From contig NC_087076.1 in assembly GCF_026151205.1 (NCBI RefSeq), forward strand, positions 17,843,419 through 17,907,418: a stretch of DNA of 64,000 nucleotides, read 5' to 3'. The stretch comes from Bolinopsis microptera. Taxonomy: Eukaryota > Ctenophora > Tentaculata > Lobata > Bolinopsidae. Every line of letters starts with the position of its first letter. Positions within the stretch are counted from its first letter, which is position 1. Under the pieces are notes generated by a model. The model had not been told where the DNA came from. It was given only the letters and a program-made list of their open reading frames with translations, and made no database searches. The position numbers and the translations under genes were made by a program. This document shows positions 33,452 through 45,700 of the stretch, one piece after another.

Positions 33452-34428
33452 TCTTAGGGGGGGGGGGGGGGGGGGGGCGCCAAATCGTCGTTTGAATGTG
33501 GGACAGTTTCGAAAACTTAACTAAAGTACTAGCAAAACTGCGCGTTTTGCTCTAGATACACAATTTTTTAGAGATTTTACCGGCGTATCGTCTAAAATCA
33601 CCTAATATGTTCAATTTTAGGGAGGGGCACCAAAAGGGTAGGGGCGCCAACAGGGGGGCGCTTTTTCGGCGGGGGGCGCCAACAGGCAACGTTACGCCAC
33701 TGAAACTGATAATCGCAGAAGAAGACTGATAGTCGTAATATCATATTTGTAGTGCTGTTGGGGTTCTTGTTAACTTCATCGGTCGGCGCGGTCCTTACTG
33801 TTGACCTTAATCCAACTTATCTGGGGCCTCTAAAATAGAGGCGATGTCGCTGGATTATTGATCGGTATAAAATTTGTTTTATTAATGTCTTATCGTATCA
33901 TGACTGCACTTGTAACCTGATAACAATAAAATGTCTGTCGATGAATAAACTAGAACCAGCTTCGCTGCATATTACATAATCACTTTTTGAACAATTTTTA
34001 CCCCCCACCCGTAATCATTTGGAAACCCTCCTCCCCCCTCGGCTGATTACGTACTATGTGAACAACCACTATAGTGCATAAAATGGATAATCATCAAATA
34101 ATAATTCAAAACCATTACCACTTAACACTTTTCAGGCTAAAGCTATCGAGGAAAGCGCAATTGATCATGGTAAGCAATCTTAAACAATAATCTCAGAATG
34201 TAAGCAATACTTTATAACCCCCTCTTCTGAACATACAGTTGTTATAAGATAGAAAAGAGAGGAAGCAGTTAAGGCGACCATCCAGTCATGGGTTAGAAAC
34301 ATTTCATAATTATAACTGATACTATTTTCATATTTTAATTCTAAATTATTTCAGCTCTTCGTGATTTGGGTGACGATTTTCTGTTCAACGAAATCATGTG
34401 CATCCCCGAAATCATGTGCACTCCCTAG
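29679..34428 (+). CDS. Interferon regulatory factor-like protein B with C-terminal WW domain
   Basis: Thirteen exons: 29679-29917, 30126-30287, 30419-30536, 30834-30927, 31089-31221, 31370-31459, 31613-31722, 31882-31959, 32229-32407, 32643-32751, 32875-32990, 34136-34169, 34355-34428; 511 aa. Exons 1-9 match IRF-A one to one with the same phases: IRF DNA-binding domain (1-120) and IRF-association domain (about 173-401). Exons 10-11 encode a WW domain at about 434-466: PLPQGWEKRF, then HHFVNHHTQQSQWDDPR, with Trp439, Trp462 and Pro465 and the hydrophobic-Phe-Val-Asn core intact. WW domains bind proline motifs such as PPxY. An acidic stretch and a duplicated EIMC motif end the protein. Continuity is supported by matching phases and by exon 10 starting ISDPKDDL, parallel to VSDPLDDL of IRF-A. 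The acceptor lies 1 nt before the ATG. No cDNA is available to prove the last four exons join. Confidence 0.87.
31522..31612. repeat. Tandem duplication of the IRF-B exon 7 acceptor region
   Basis: A segment of about 48 bp, 'gagctcataatatttactaa' through 'tgtggtttacag', occurs twice in a row (ending at 31563 and 31612). Both copies end in a usable AG. Only the second continues into the exon 7 reading frame GTTGAGCATGG; the first is followed by a near copy, TTTGAGCATT. Confidence 0.9.
33093..33217. repeat. Palindrome-rich repeat in IRF-B intron 11
   Basis: Partner of 28095-28245, with near identity across 'ttttacgcaaagcttttacg' and the repeated 'cctacgta' block. Presence at the same intron position in both paralogues suggests it predates the duplication or was spread by conversion. 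Confidence 0.85.
33378..33702. mobile_element. hAT-like MITE in IRF-B intron 11, 8-bp target duplication
   Basis: A 13-bp inverted terminal repeat, CAGTGGCGTAACG at 33378-33390 and CGTTACGCCACTG at 33690-33702, is flanked by the 8-bp direct repeat AAACTGAT (33370-33377 and 33703-33710). The interior is dominated by poly-G runs of about 30 and 18 bases. The end sequence CAGTGGCG and the 8-bp duplication are typical of hAT elements. No transposase. Confidence 0.92.
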
Positions 34429-37400
34429 TGGTTTCCCATTTGAATTGAAATTAAAGCTCAGAATAAGATGGAAATTTACTGTGGAGATGTATAACTGTCT
34501 TTAATAATACCTTGTGAAATACTTTTAATGATCATTGTTAAAATAAGGTAATAACTGATAACTGATTTTATGATAACACTTTTGATCTAGCTGTTTTTAG
34601 AACTGTTTTATGATTTTTTATATCTTTAAAATCCGTTTTATAAGTTTAAAATAGCCAGAATTAGTAATTTATCATTAAACTATATTGCAGATAGAAGTAT
34701 ATTTTAGAGTTTTGCATCATGTAAGCCAGGAAATTGGAGCCATTCTGAACCGCAGTTTTAACATCGTAGCTTAGATTTATAATTAATAATCATATATGGA
34801 GGATTTAGTCAGCCTATTAGTACTGTGATCAGTGAAAAAGCAAACTCAAAATCTACCAATCCATCCTTTGGCCCTCTGCCCATTTCACAAAATGAAATAT
34901 ATTTCTTGGCTCATGTTGTGTTATAAAAATTCATTCGACCCTTAGCTTACGGACATGCTGCGTTACATTGTACATCTGATAAGGGATTACGTCACCCCTG
35001 CATATTGCATAAATGGTGTTGCTCGTTTTTAAGCAAAAATTGTGGTAAACTTGACCATGAACTTTCTTTCATGTTAGTATGTTTTACAACAAAATTTCGT
35101 TTTTCTTCTTCATTAAACTTAGATCTGGAAAGAAACTGCTGTGTGTGATTTTTGCTGAGTACATAAATTTCTTTCAAAGGTAATTGTAGACAGATAATTG
35201 ATAAAACGAATTTCCCCGGATGATCTAACGTGCATTTCAGATGATTTAATGTTTTACTTTTGACTTTCGAATATTTTGTACTTGTTATTGTTCAATTTGT
35301 AAGGCGCGTAGAGATAATTGTAAGATATTGTAGCGCAAAACGGACGCGCTCGTGCATAAATTTAAACACATGTTACGTTCGTTCGCATAGCTTATACAAA
35401 ACAAAAATGTTAACATAATATGTTCGTGATCGTAATTGTAACTTACCTTCACCGCATCATCATATCACCAGATTTCATGTAAAATTGAACATAGTATAGC
35501 AAATCATGACAATTTCAGTCACCACTTCACAGGTAAGGTTAGAACAGAGCAATTGATCATAACTAAACACAAAACACGATTGAGGTATATCACAGAATTC
35601 AAGATTACCGAAAAGCTTTCATAAACTGAAAATCATAAGAATAAAAGGAGAAATGTCAGAAGATTTTTGAAGAGAAGCTTTAGCTTTTCTGCCGTTTCTT
35701 TAACCGAAATTTCACAGTTTGATTGAATTTTTACCAGTGACCAATCAGTGAGGTCGGTTAGAGTGACACAAGCCGCCATCAAGGGACTGGAAGCAGTATA
35801 TCCGGAGAAAACTTTGATGCAATGAAAATTTTGAATATGTCCTACCGGTACGACATATTCGAATTTCAGCTTTCCACGACCCAAATTTCACTGTTTTGAC
35901 TGAATGTTTCTGGAATGACCATCTTACAATGTCACTGAGGATGGCACAAGAGGTATTCAAAGTTTTACTCTCAAAGAAAGCTTTGGTAAACGAAAAATCA
36001 TCAGAATATGAAGAGATTTTGGAAGATTTTGAAGAGGAGCTTTTCTGCCGTTCCCTTGACGGAAATTTTGGCCAGTGACCAATCAGTGAGGTCGGTGAGA
36101 GTGACCTAAGTCGCTATCAAGGTACTGGAACCAGTATATCCGGAGAAAACTTTGATGAAAGGAGTATTTGAAAATGTCCTTCTGGTAGGACATTTTCAGA
36201 TATCAATTGTGACTTGATATTGTGACTATATATATTATATCGATCCATTTTGTTGTTTGTTGTGCAAACTGATGGTAAAATGTTTTTCAACACTATATTC
36301 GCTAAGTGAAGTCGATGTAATGCCTGGTCGGTGGAAACTAAAGCTATCTTGTGAGAAAAATATTGATCATTGAAACGATTTTGTCATAAAAAAGTAATAT
36401 CCAGATTTTCAAAAGAATCAAACTGCGCCTGCGCAGATTTTACAATTAAAGTTACAAAATCAAATGTAGACTATTAATATAGTCTACAATCTCAGCTATA
36501 TTAGTATAGTCAATCAATTTAAAATCGTCACTCAACTCGAATCCGTGAATTCATATCAGATTAAGTTTATGTTAATCAATCTGACCAGCAAATCTATTAC
36601 TCAATAAGATGACAAATCTAAGACAATGTCGTAATTCGAGAGAGAAGCAGTCATAAGTCATTAGAAATTCGACATTAGCGAATTTAAAATCCGTGTAAAA
36701 CTATATCCAAACTCGAAGCAAGCTATGAACTATGTATCTACACATTCTACAGTCTTGTGTTAGGTCATTCCCTTAAGTCGTTAATCCTCCCGAGGGAATA
36801 ATCTTTCCACGTTATCTGAAGTATTAAACGAGTGTTAATTTATCATAAATCATAATAATAATTGTAATCATCTATCAATAATCCTATTATTTTTTACGTT
36901 TCTCGTGAATATGAAAAAATCACCATCGAAAATTTGATCTCCTCTTATCTTTGGAAATATTTCATCAAATGTGACTTTAAAGAAGAATAGGAGAAAAAAT
37001 TTCAATCATGTTCTGTCATGTTAGTTGTTACGATAGAGAAAGCAGTAGATTTAGAAATGTTCTGTTGTAGATTTAGCTGTCTACGCTGCAACTGTTAGGA
37101 TTTGTGATTCATATCACAGCAAATTTGTCATCTAGCAGAGCAGTTGGGTTTCTTTAAAACTCACATAGCTGATAGCGTGGTGAAGTGGATAGCGGTAAAA
37201 ACACTAAATCATGAAAAAATGAACATGGACAGGTGCCACTTCTCCTTCCCCTTCACCGACAATTCGAGAGCTGACGTCCGATCCAAACATCGATGAATCA
37301 TGAACCGACGTACTAGATGACTGGATCGACATGCACGTACACAACGTGCGACACGATAAATAATTAAGCGCGTGACGCGCGTGCACGGAAATAGCTCGAT

Positions 37401-37583
37401 GACAGATTATTTGATTTGTTGTAATACGTCTGAACATGCGTCTTACGCAAAGTTGTGACAGCCAAGCAATAAAGTGTAACAGAACCTGTAAGCCAATAAT
37501 TAATTTACAACTAACGTTTTCTACACAATTCAAAATTTACAAATACATTTTTTTCATGATAAAATCGATAACATGTTGATAGC
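34429..37583. other. Intergenic DNA between IRF-B and V-ATPase C
   Basis: The two genes converge here. Apart from the duplicated block at 35650-36205, nothing is recognised. AATAAA was not found close to the IRF-B stop; ATTAAA occurs near 34674. Confidence 0.5.
35650..36205. repeat. Two direct copies of a ~200-bp block, each ending in a palindrome
   Basis: Copies at about 35658-35866 and 36012-36202 share 'cagtgaccaatcagtgaggt' and 'ccggagaaaactttgatg'. Each ends in a hairpin, AATATGTCC...GACATATT in the first and AAAATGTCC...GGACATTTT in the second. The stems differ in sequence but both pair, so the hairpin rather than the letters seems preserved. Element type unknown. Confidence 0.75.
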
Positions 37584-38545
37584 TTACCAAAATTCTCGAG
37601 CTGCTTCGACGAACGCAGTGTTGATGTCGAAATAAACGTACGGATAGTAATCTCCAGCCATGAACACACCAGGAATATCGCCCATCTGAATCATTGTACA
37701 GTGTTACTTGTTAGTGTGTCTTATTATCATAGAACAGAATCAGTTTTAATTAGAAGATAGCAAATGATGCAAATTAGCCGGGGACTGACTACATATCAGG
37801 ACCAGTAAACTGATTACTGGTAGGCCTAGCGGTCCGATATCAATCTTACTATATATAAAGCGAGACGATATATATGGATATATGGATCCGTGCCATTTTA
37901 CTGACACCAGGGCATCAACTTTAACGCGACTTTCCGCAAAAACCGTAAAAGATATACAACTGAAACTTTTTTGACTGGGTCAAATGCTTTAATGGCCTTC
38001 AAATCAGCATGAAAAAATTAAAAATTGGCCAAGGAATAAGAATTTGAGTGCCCCAAATTTGGACTCCCAAGTGGTGTCAAAAACGCGAATTAAATAGGTA
38101 ATAATTATTTTATTCTCTCGAGTCTTGACACCACTTTAGGGTAAACGGGTTCCTGCTAGTAACTATAAACTATGATGTGACACTGACGTGTCATAAATTT
38201 TGTGCTCATCAGTATTTAGCAATGAATAGCATTTACATAGTCATTTTATCAGTAAACGAGATGTAGTTATAATATCTCAAAATGATAAAGATCTTTACAA
38301 AATTAACCTCCGGTCCCTCAGCAGCACTTTTGTCCAGATTACTGTACAAAACGTGCAATTTCTCTCGTAGCTTCTTTTCTGACTTTTTGTTTGGTTCAAG
38401 CACGGCTGTCTAAAAGTAATTAAATTGTTAACAAAACTTATGAAATTTTAAATGAGTAATAAATATCTTTGCAACAGTGGTACTGTGTACAGTTCGTTAC
38501 ATTTAGCCCAACTCAGAACTACAGTGAAGCTGAAAGTACCACAAA

Positions 38546-38584
<39 letters not shown>

Positions 38585-41500
38585 CCCCCTCCCCCCTGGC
38601 CCCCACAAACCATGAACGTTGCAGGGAGACCGTATCTGAGAACCGACTCAGTGAACAGTCTCAAAGCTTTGACGTGAATCCAGTTAACAAAAGCTTCGGA
38701 GAAGTTCCCTTTCAGCCATCTTATCAGCGGAACATAAGCTTTTATTTTAGCTTTCTGTAAGTTGGTAATTTCGTTTTGCTGCTGATTTATCTTATCTTTG
38801 CTGTACTGGAAATCTCTGAAAATATTGCACATCTTACATAAAATGGCTAGAACCGACCATCTGTTGTGAAAGTTCAATAAAAACAATTCAAAAAACCACA
38901 TAGATGAACAAAATGTCATCAATACCTCCAAAAAACACCTCCACCATCCAACTAACCTGACAACAAACTTTTTCTCCCTAGCATTGTTCTTGAAAGCGTC
39001 TAGCGTCTTCCTGAACATGGTGACAGTGTAGAGAGCCTGGTCTCCCTCTTCAAGGATACGTTTGGAGGATTCAGGCACGACAAAGTCTGCTAACTTCCAG
39101 TAACTACCCTCCCATTCCTTGTATCCTTGTTTGGGAACAACCACACAGACTGTTACTAGATACTCCGATGATGTCACGAAATCCTGGAGATCCGATGGTC
39201 AATATCTGGATAAACTGTCAAATAGTTCAGATAAATTTTCGGATCGTTTTAGACATTTGCCGACAGAGTACCTAATTCAAATTGTCCGCCAACGTTCGAA
39301 AATCTGAATCACAAAGCGAGAATCTATAAATGACTCCTTGATGCTTTCATGAAATAATGTGTTGGTTAGTATGCTGAAATTAGTTAAACCGACAGACTAA
39401 CCTCCTCATTAACAATGGGTCCCAAGTTTCTGGTGACCAGACTACCTGTTTCTTTCTTCTCGTGCTGAGCTAGATTCTGAGCAAATGAAGTTAGTTAAAA
39501 CTGAGGCCATCGCGTCACTGATGATGCGGATAAAGACAATTGTTTAAAATTATAAAGTTATTTGTGAAAGGCTGACTAAGATTCTTTCATGTGAATTCTA
39601 TAATTTAGAACAATCAAAGAAGCGATACAAAAAATGTTAACTTTCTTACGCTTCTCAGATTATTGTAAGTAGTCGATTTCGTTTTAAAATCCTTTTCAAT
39701 CTTTGTCATGTTCTTAGCTATGATGTCATGGATGTCTTTGATGGAGACTTTGGTTGGGAACTTTGCAACATCCCAAACAAACGAATTACAGTAGCTTCGG
39801 AGGTCCTGCAGAAATGAGAGGCTACATCACGAGTAAAGAACTGTATATAAACTTTAAACCATGTTTTATGATCAGATTTTTAATATGGAAATCGATTATG
39901 CGTGATGATTAAATATCACATTACTGATTGATACACAGAGGCACGTTTAAACTAATCCATTAAGGTTAGAGACTGTGCACGACATCAACTTCCCATCAAA
40001 TGATACGATCGGTGACCGACAACTAGGAACCTCTCATTTCGGCCTCCCACAGGTATCACATCACATGGCCCAATCAGTGACGTATCATTTGTGATGTGAT
40101 CCATATTATAACCATCCTAACAGCCGGACAACCAAGAACCTGGGTAGGGTTCACATGACAGTTTAGTAAGTAGCTGTGTATTATGAAGTTTGAGCTCTCG
40201 GTATGTGTTCACATTACGGATGTGAGCCGGGTCCGAAAGGGGCTGGTTCTCGTATCCAAGGATGTGAGCTGAGCATGCAATGGGAGTGATACGAGACATA
40301 CAATCACAAGTGCGAGAGTTGATCAGCTGTTAATATACAACCGCACTTCTGGTATATATACTGAAACGAGAACATGAAGAGTATCGGTTTCAATTCAACA
40401 TGCCTGCTTTCTCCAAATTCATCTAAGGACAGAGAGGATCTCAACAGCTGGTGGACACGGATGACGGACGGGTACATCTACTCGGGTACATCTACTCCAA
40501 ATAACATACTACATCCAAGCTAACTATCCTCAGTTAATGGTTGTGGTAAATTATTTCGAGAAAATCTACCTTGGGTCAGTAACTGTCGACAGTGACGAAA
40601 GGGTTCCTCCCAAGTTTCCTTTGACGTTCTGGAATCACTATTCCAAGACGTTGGAGGATCCGGAGTTTCCCCGGACCTCTCACATGGTCGAGGGTTTTCA
40701 TCGTGGATTTAAATCCAAGGTGAATCGACCTAAGCCGACCGTGCAAGAGTACTTCCGTGCTATTCGGGAGCAGCAGGTGATCATTGATTACCATATCGAT
40801 CGACTGGGTGTTGGAAAAACTCCGTCTAAGAAAAGGATTAGAAGGAAAACTTCCAATGACCAGTTGTTCCAGATCTGTTCCAAATACTCGGATTGCTCTA
40901 GCAAGGTTGACTATCTGTTTGAGATTGCCAAATACTTTGGCCATGAGATTGATATTGAGTAATGTATTCTGTATGTAATTATTATGTTGGGTTTGAACTA
41001 TCATTATCTTGAAAATAATCTTTGTCTTAATTAATGAGTGCAGAAATATATACAGCACAGCTGTGAAATCGGTGGACACCTGAATGTTTAAAGTATCTCC
41101 AGAGGTTCCTAGTTGTCGGGGATATGTCATGATTGGTTCCTAGTTGTCGGAGCTGATTGGATTTCCCAAGCTTGCATGTTAATTAGTTAACAAGGTAAAA
41201 TTGAAAGGTTCCTAGTTGTCCGTCAGCCGATACGATGCACTCTCATAATCGAATTTGTGCTGGAATCTAGTAAAAATCAGAAATTACCAACTAAAGGCTG
41301 CTAGCACTGAAAGAAAAACATTAAAATTGCAAACCCCAAACCTTGTTGTTAGCCTTGGTGTACTCAGGAAGTTTCTGTAGGTCGTTCTCCTCCAGCGCAT
41401 TTGCCATGTAGTTGTAAACTTTTACCATTATCAACTCTGTGAACTGGTCCAACTTAGCCAGATCATCTGACAGGGACATCAAAGCATCTAGAGTACCAAC

Positions 41501-41934
41501 CTATTACCGGATATATAAGTTAGCAATGCTAACATGCTAACTTAGCATCTAGAGTACCAACCTATTACCGGATATATTAGTTAGCAATGCTAACATGCTA
41601 ACTTAGCATCTAGAGTACCAACCTATTACCGGATATATTAGTTAGCAATGCTAACATGCTAACTTAGCATCTATAGTACCAACCTAGTACTTGGGTTATT
41701 CCTTAGCATGTCGGATATCGTATTTAATACGAACTTGTGCAATAGCAAATCTGTTCCAGATATCAGGTCCTCCGCAGTGAACGGTACAGTAACAAAGTTG
41801 TGGTAAAAACATACCTTCAAGTTAGGTAGGTTGAATTTCATCACGTTAGCCATTGGTTTTGTGTTCTCTGCCAGCCTGCTCCATTGCTGCTGATGAGTCT
41901 CGTCCTTCGGAGTCGAGATCAGCCAAAATACCAT
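37584..41934 (-). CDS. ATP6V1C1: V-type proton ATPase subunit C
   Basis: Eight exons on the minus strand (41934-41815, 41500-41342, 39805-39650, 39476-39402, 39183-38957, 38815-38611, 38409-38308, 37685-37584) join in frame to 381 aa, the normal length of the animal subunit. The protein starts MVFWLISTPKDE, has the family blocks VGTLDALMSLSDDLAKLD, SEYLVTVCVVVPK and FRKTLDAFKNNAREKKFVVR, the highly conserved NFSEAFVNWIHVKALRLF, and ends with DYYPYVYFDIN. Subunit C belongs to the cytosolic V1 sector and clamps the peripheral stalks; its release accompanies reversible V-ATPase disassembly. A 3' splice site lies 5 nt before the ATG. Intron 2 carries a MULE transposon and intron 1 carries a minisatellite that copies the exon 2 acceptor. 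Exon 6 is followed by a long G/C-run intron (about 38549-38600). Confidence 0.96.
40010..41228. mobile_element. MULE-type DNA transposon in V-ATPase C intron 2
   Basis: Ends carry 22-bp imperfect inverted repeats sharing CGACAACTAGGAACC-like sequence (19 of 22 positions match), flanked by the 8-bp direct repeat GATACGAT at 40002-40009 and 41229-41236. The motif GACAACTAGGAACC or close variants recurs inside both ends (about 40125, 41103, 41135), resembling subterminal transposase-binding sites. It encodes the C-terminal part of a MULE transposase (40537-40962). The element is 1219 bp, so most of the transposase has been lost. Confidence 0.85.
40537..40962 (+). pseudogene. C-terminal fragment of a MULE transposase
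   Basis: The 141-codon frame reads VVNYFEKIYLGSVTVDS, then PPKFPLTFWNHYSKTLED and RTSHMVEGFHRGFKSKVNRP. This is the region after the DDE core in animal MULE transposases, often seen with FLYWCH fingers (pattern 'YFE.TYIG....P.FPI..WN.......RT.NS.EGWH..F'). The catalytic core upstream is missing, so it cannot transpose itself. It lies antisense to the host gene. Confidence 0.82.
41491..41690. repeat. 61-bp minisatellite duplicating the V-ATPase C exon 2 acceptor
   Basis: On the minus strand each unit contains the acceptor 'ccggtaatag' followed by the exon 2 start GTTGGTACTCTAGATGC. Unit anchors on the plus strand are at 41491, 41552, 41613 and 41674 (the last is diverged). Only the unit at 41491 runs on into the exon 2 reading frame. 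Confidence 0.93.
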
Positions 41935-42782
41935 GTCCCCTAAATAAGATAACCCTTTTTAGCGATCAGCTAAACAGCTAATAAACTCAGTCAACTTAAG
42001 GTATCAACTATTGAACCGTCCTTTTCTTCAGCTTGAACATGCTAATATTATTATTATTATCTGTCGGCTATATCAAGAGGTCTAGTTTAAACACGATACA
42101 AATTAGATATGGAAAGAGGAGTCAAATAGATACATAAAAAAGACAGATTATATATTATTATATCAATTTCTAATATTATAGGGATCAAGAATAATGTGAT
42201 TCTTGATTGTCTTTCGATTAGTAAATCTATGTAAATTTTTCCCCAAAAACAAGCCGACAAAAGCTCTAAAGAATTTCCTATATTCTTACTTGTGTTTGAT
42301 AAGATTATAGCCCCTAATAATATACAAGAAATTTCAAATTATGTACAAAATTGTTAATAAACATCATATATCTATAATCAGGATCATGCACTTTTAAAAA
42401 ATCACAAGCGGTACAAAAGTGATTGAACAAATTGACCACCATAAAATCGCATTTCTACAATACCTAGTTTCTTTATAGGATAGATCAGATATAAGATAGA
42501 TCATACCCATCATATTATGACATATCAGATCCCCATCTCAGAACTTCAGAAGAGGGCATGGTTGGTTTATCGTGATTACCATAATTACCATTATAACATT
42601 ATAAAAGATATTACACAGACAGCATTTAAATGAGCCTTATTAAAACATCACAACGCACATTATCTTAATGAAACAAATTTGTATATATAATAATCCAGTA
42701 TTTTCAAATTCAAACTTCTTGCCCAGCGTTAAATTTTATACAATTATTCATCAATATTCGAACAACACATACATTTTCAACA
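41935..42782. other. Intergenic DNA, nothing recognised
   Basis: AT-rich spacer between V-ATPase C and RIC1, with a short ATT microsatellite at about 42047-42060. Confidence 0.5.
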
Positions 42783-45700
42783 CTAAGAAACAGTGCATGA
42801 AGACTGACTATCGTCCGTTACAGAAAGACTATTCATATTGTTCTCCAGGTGAAATACCGTCTCTTTATTCTCATTCAGTGGCCAGTGTTCCTTTCCTTCC
42901 TTCTTGCTTGACAAGCTGGTTACAGGTGGTTCCTTCTCCTGGCTCGCTGAGTTGGATGACGTCACAGAGGAGAGACTGCTGATTTTAACAAGAGGTTTGA
43001 GTTTGAGGTCGTTGACTGAGGTGGGGAAAAGGGGGGCTATGAAGGGTTTTAGAGATTGGAGGAAGAGTGAGTATCCACCACTTTCCTGGTGGCCCCAACA
43101 ATCTATAGCCATCAAGATAGACAGCATCAATGAGGAGGGGTCCTTTCTTACAACCTTATTAATTGCCTCAACGTCTCGGAGGACCAGAGCAAACAGTAGC
43201 GCATAGTTGTAAACCTCAGCATCCATAAACATGTTAAGAAAGTGTGCCAGTTTATCGTCGCTCTCAGGAGTGCCCCGTTTCAGGGCCTCTGCCAGGATGG
43301 TAGGGTCTATCTCAACCCTGCACTCAGAGTAGACTGATCCCTCGTATATACTAACAGTATCGGAGATAAAGTCTACTCTTTCCTCGTAATCGTGAGGTTC
43401 TGCCATGAATTTGGAGTCGGTGTCAGAGTTAACTGATATCACATTGATGTTGGATGATACCTTGGGGTGTGATAGAATTCTTGGGATAATATCGGGATAT
43501 GGCCAGTGGAATTCCTCGTGTATTGACATAAAAACATGGGCTGGATCGTCTATATCACACATATTCTGACGCTCGTTCTGCAGGAACTGAAGCAAGTCAA
43601 ATTTGAGATAATAGCACATTTCACCCAACCTAACAAACTGACAGGACTTGAGGAGTTTGTGCGCATGGTGCGTGATAATGCGCTGCGCACGTTTCTTGTC
43701 ACTGAGTCCTTCTTCGTCGGGAGGGTTGGTGAGCATGTCATATGTTGCATTCTCGATACCAGGTGTAGCCGGTGATAAGGGACACTCGTCATCAAAGCTC
43801 TCCGATGATCTGCGTAACCTGTCGAATATTTAATATTCAATATTCAATAATCAATAACCAATAACGGCAAGTTCTAATAATCTATATTCTACTATATTCA
43901 TCAACAGAAACTAAATTGCTTTTGAAAATGTCAAGTGATTTGACACCCATGATATTCCTAATAGCAAATAGTACATAGTACATAGTACATAGTACATAGT
44001 ACATAGTACATAGTACATAGTACATAGTACATAGTACATAGTGCATACCTAATAGCTAGCTCTGAAGGTCCAGTTAACTTCTTCTGCCTGACTCCGGGGT
44101 ACTTCTCACTCTCGTTACTTATAGCGTGTAAGAACCGCAACAGGTCCACCCCCAGGTCCCATCTGTTTTCTTCTATGGAAGCTTCTAGAAGTTTGACGAT
44201 GTAGTTTCTGCTGACTTGAAGAGGGTGGAGGTTCTGGAGTATGACAAGGTAAAGGATAGCTGTGTCTAGTGAGTGTTGCTCAAGACATTCGTCAAGAAGA
44301 TCCTGGTGGAAACAGCATTTAGAAAGTTGTTTATTGCGAACTCTGACAGAAAGTATGATAAGTAATATTATAGATGTAAAACATAAAACAAAATTCCGCC
44401 GAAAAGAAAATATTTTCTAACCCCTCTATATTACCCAAAATGACGTTATGTTGAATATTTTAAAGATGCTAACCCAGTTCACTGATTGCGTTAATTATCA
44501 AATCAAAGAAGATGAAAGAGTGCTCAAGAAATGTCCAAATATGGACATTGTCTCAAAGAAATTTGGTCATTGTCTGTGGAATTAGACATTCGTTTAAAAG
44601 ACTAACTGTAACAACGCCGGTTGACTGAAAAAGGTATTCCCATTGCATCATCTCGGTTTTGCGCGCGCAGTGCGCCACAGCTGATAGATAGCGGGGGAGT
44701 GGCCTCATGAACCGTATTACGTGAGGGAGCACAGCATCTTCCAACATACCATTGGGGTAATGTGACATGTCGGACTCCAACGCCTGGGTCAGAACAATAA
44801 TTATGAGTTTAATGTCATGTTTCATTATAGTCTCAATTTAGCTCACCTGATTTATTTTTATAAAGGTTTTGTCCAATTAACCTCGCTACCATTTTATTCC
44901 TTACTCCCTAATTATTTCATGATTATTATCTTTTCAGCTGATTGGTCCCCCAATACAACTGAACACAGAACAATTCATACCTTGTGTATCATTAGCTCTA
45001 ATGTGTGATGGAAGTAGGGCAACTTTTCACACATCTTGGCGATGGAGTAGGCGTGTTTCTCAAGGTTTTTAACGACCAACTCATGTAGCATAATGTGAAG
45101 GAAGGTTTCAGATCTACACCGAAGAGAGTCGACAGGGATACCTGGCAGTAAAGAATAAATTTTCTACAAAATCTCCAATAGAACCTTAAAAACTAAGCAT
45201 AGATTAATTGGCAATACTACCAGACGCAAAAGCGTGGCACGGTAAAGTTAGCTCGTTAAATGATTGCCTGAATAACTCCTTATATGGGGATCTTACTGTT
45301 AAGCAGTTATTGCAATATTATCATGATAGTACGAAATACAGCAGTGGAAAGGGGGGGGGGGGGGGGGGTTGGTGCAACCCCATCTATACCCATGTCCATT
45401 TGACCATAAGCTGAGGAATAAATGAGCAAATTGGTCATCATTTTTATGATTAACATCACGGTAAAGCCTTAAACACACCAATGCTCATTGAAGCCCATTT
45501 GACCAAAAGTTGAGGAATAAATGGGCATGCAACCCCCCCCCCCTGCCCCCCAGTGCAGCAGTTTTCAGACTTCAGAGACAGGAAATACCTCCTCCATTAT
45601 GACAAACCTAAGATGGCTGCCTCGTGATGGTGAACCACCAGAGGATAAACGTTTTGCTTCACGGTCACCAGAGTCCTTCTGGAACTAAGGTCCTCTTTAG

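Noticed and set aside
37160-37200. tRNA-like A-box TGGTGAAGTGG, possible tRNA gene or SINE head
   Set aside because: No B-box, cloverleaf or 3' tail follows, so it is probably chance similarity.
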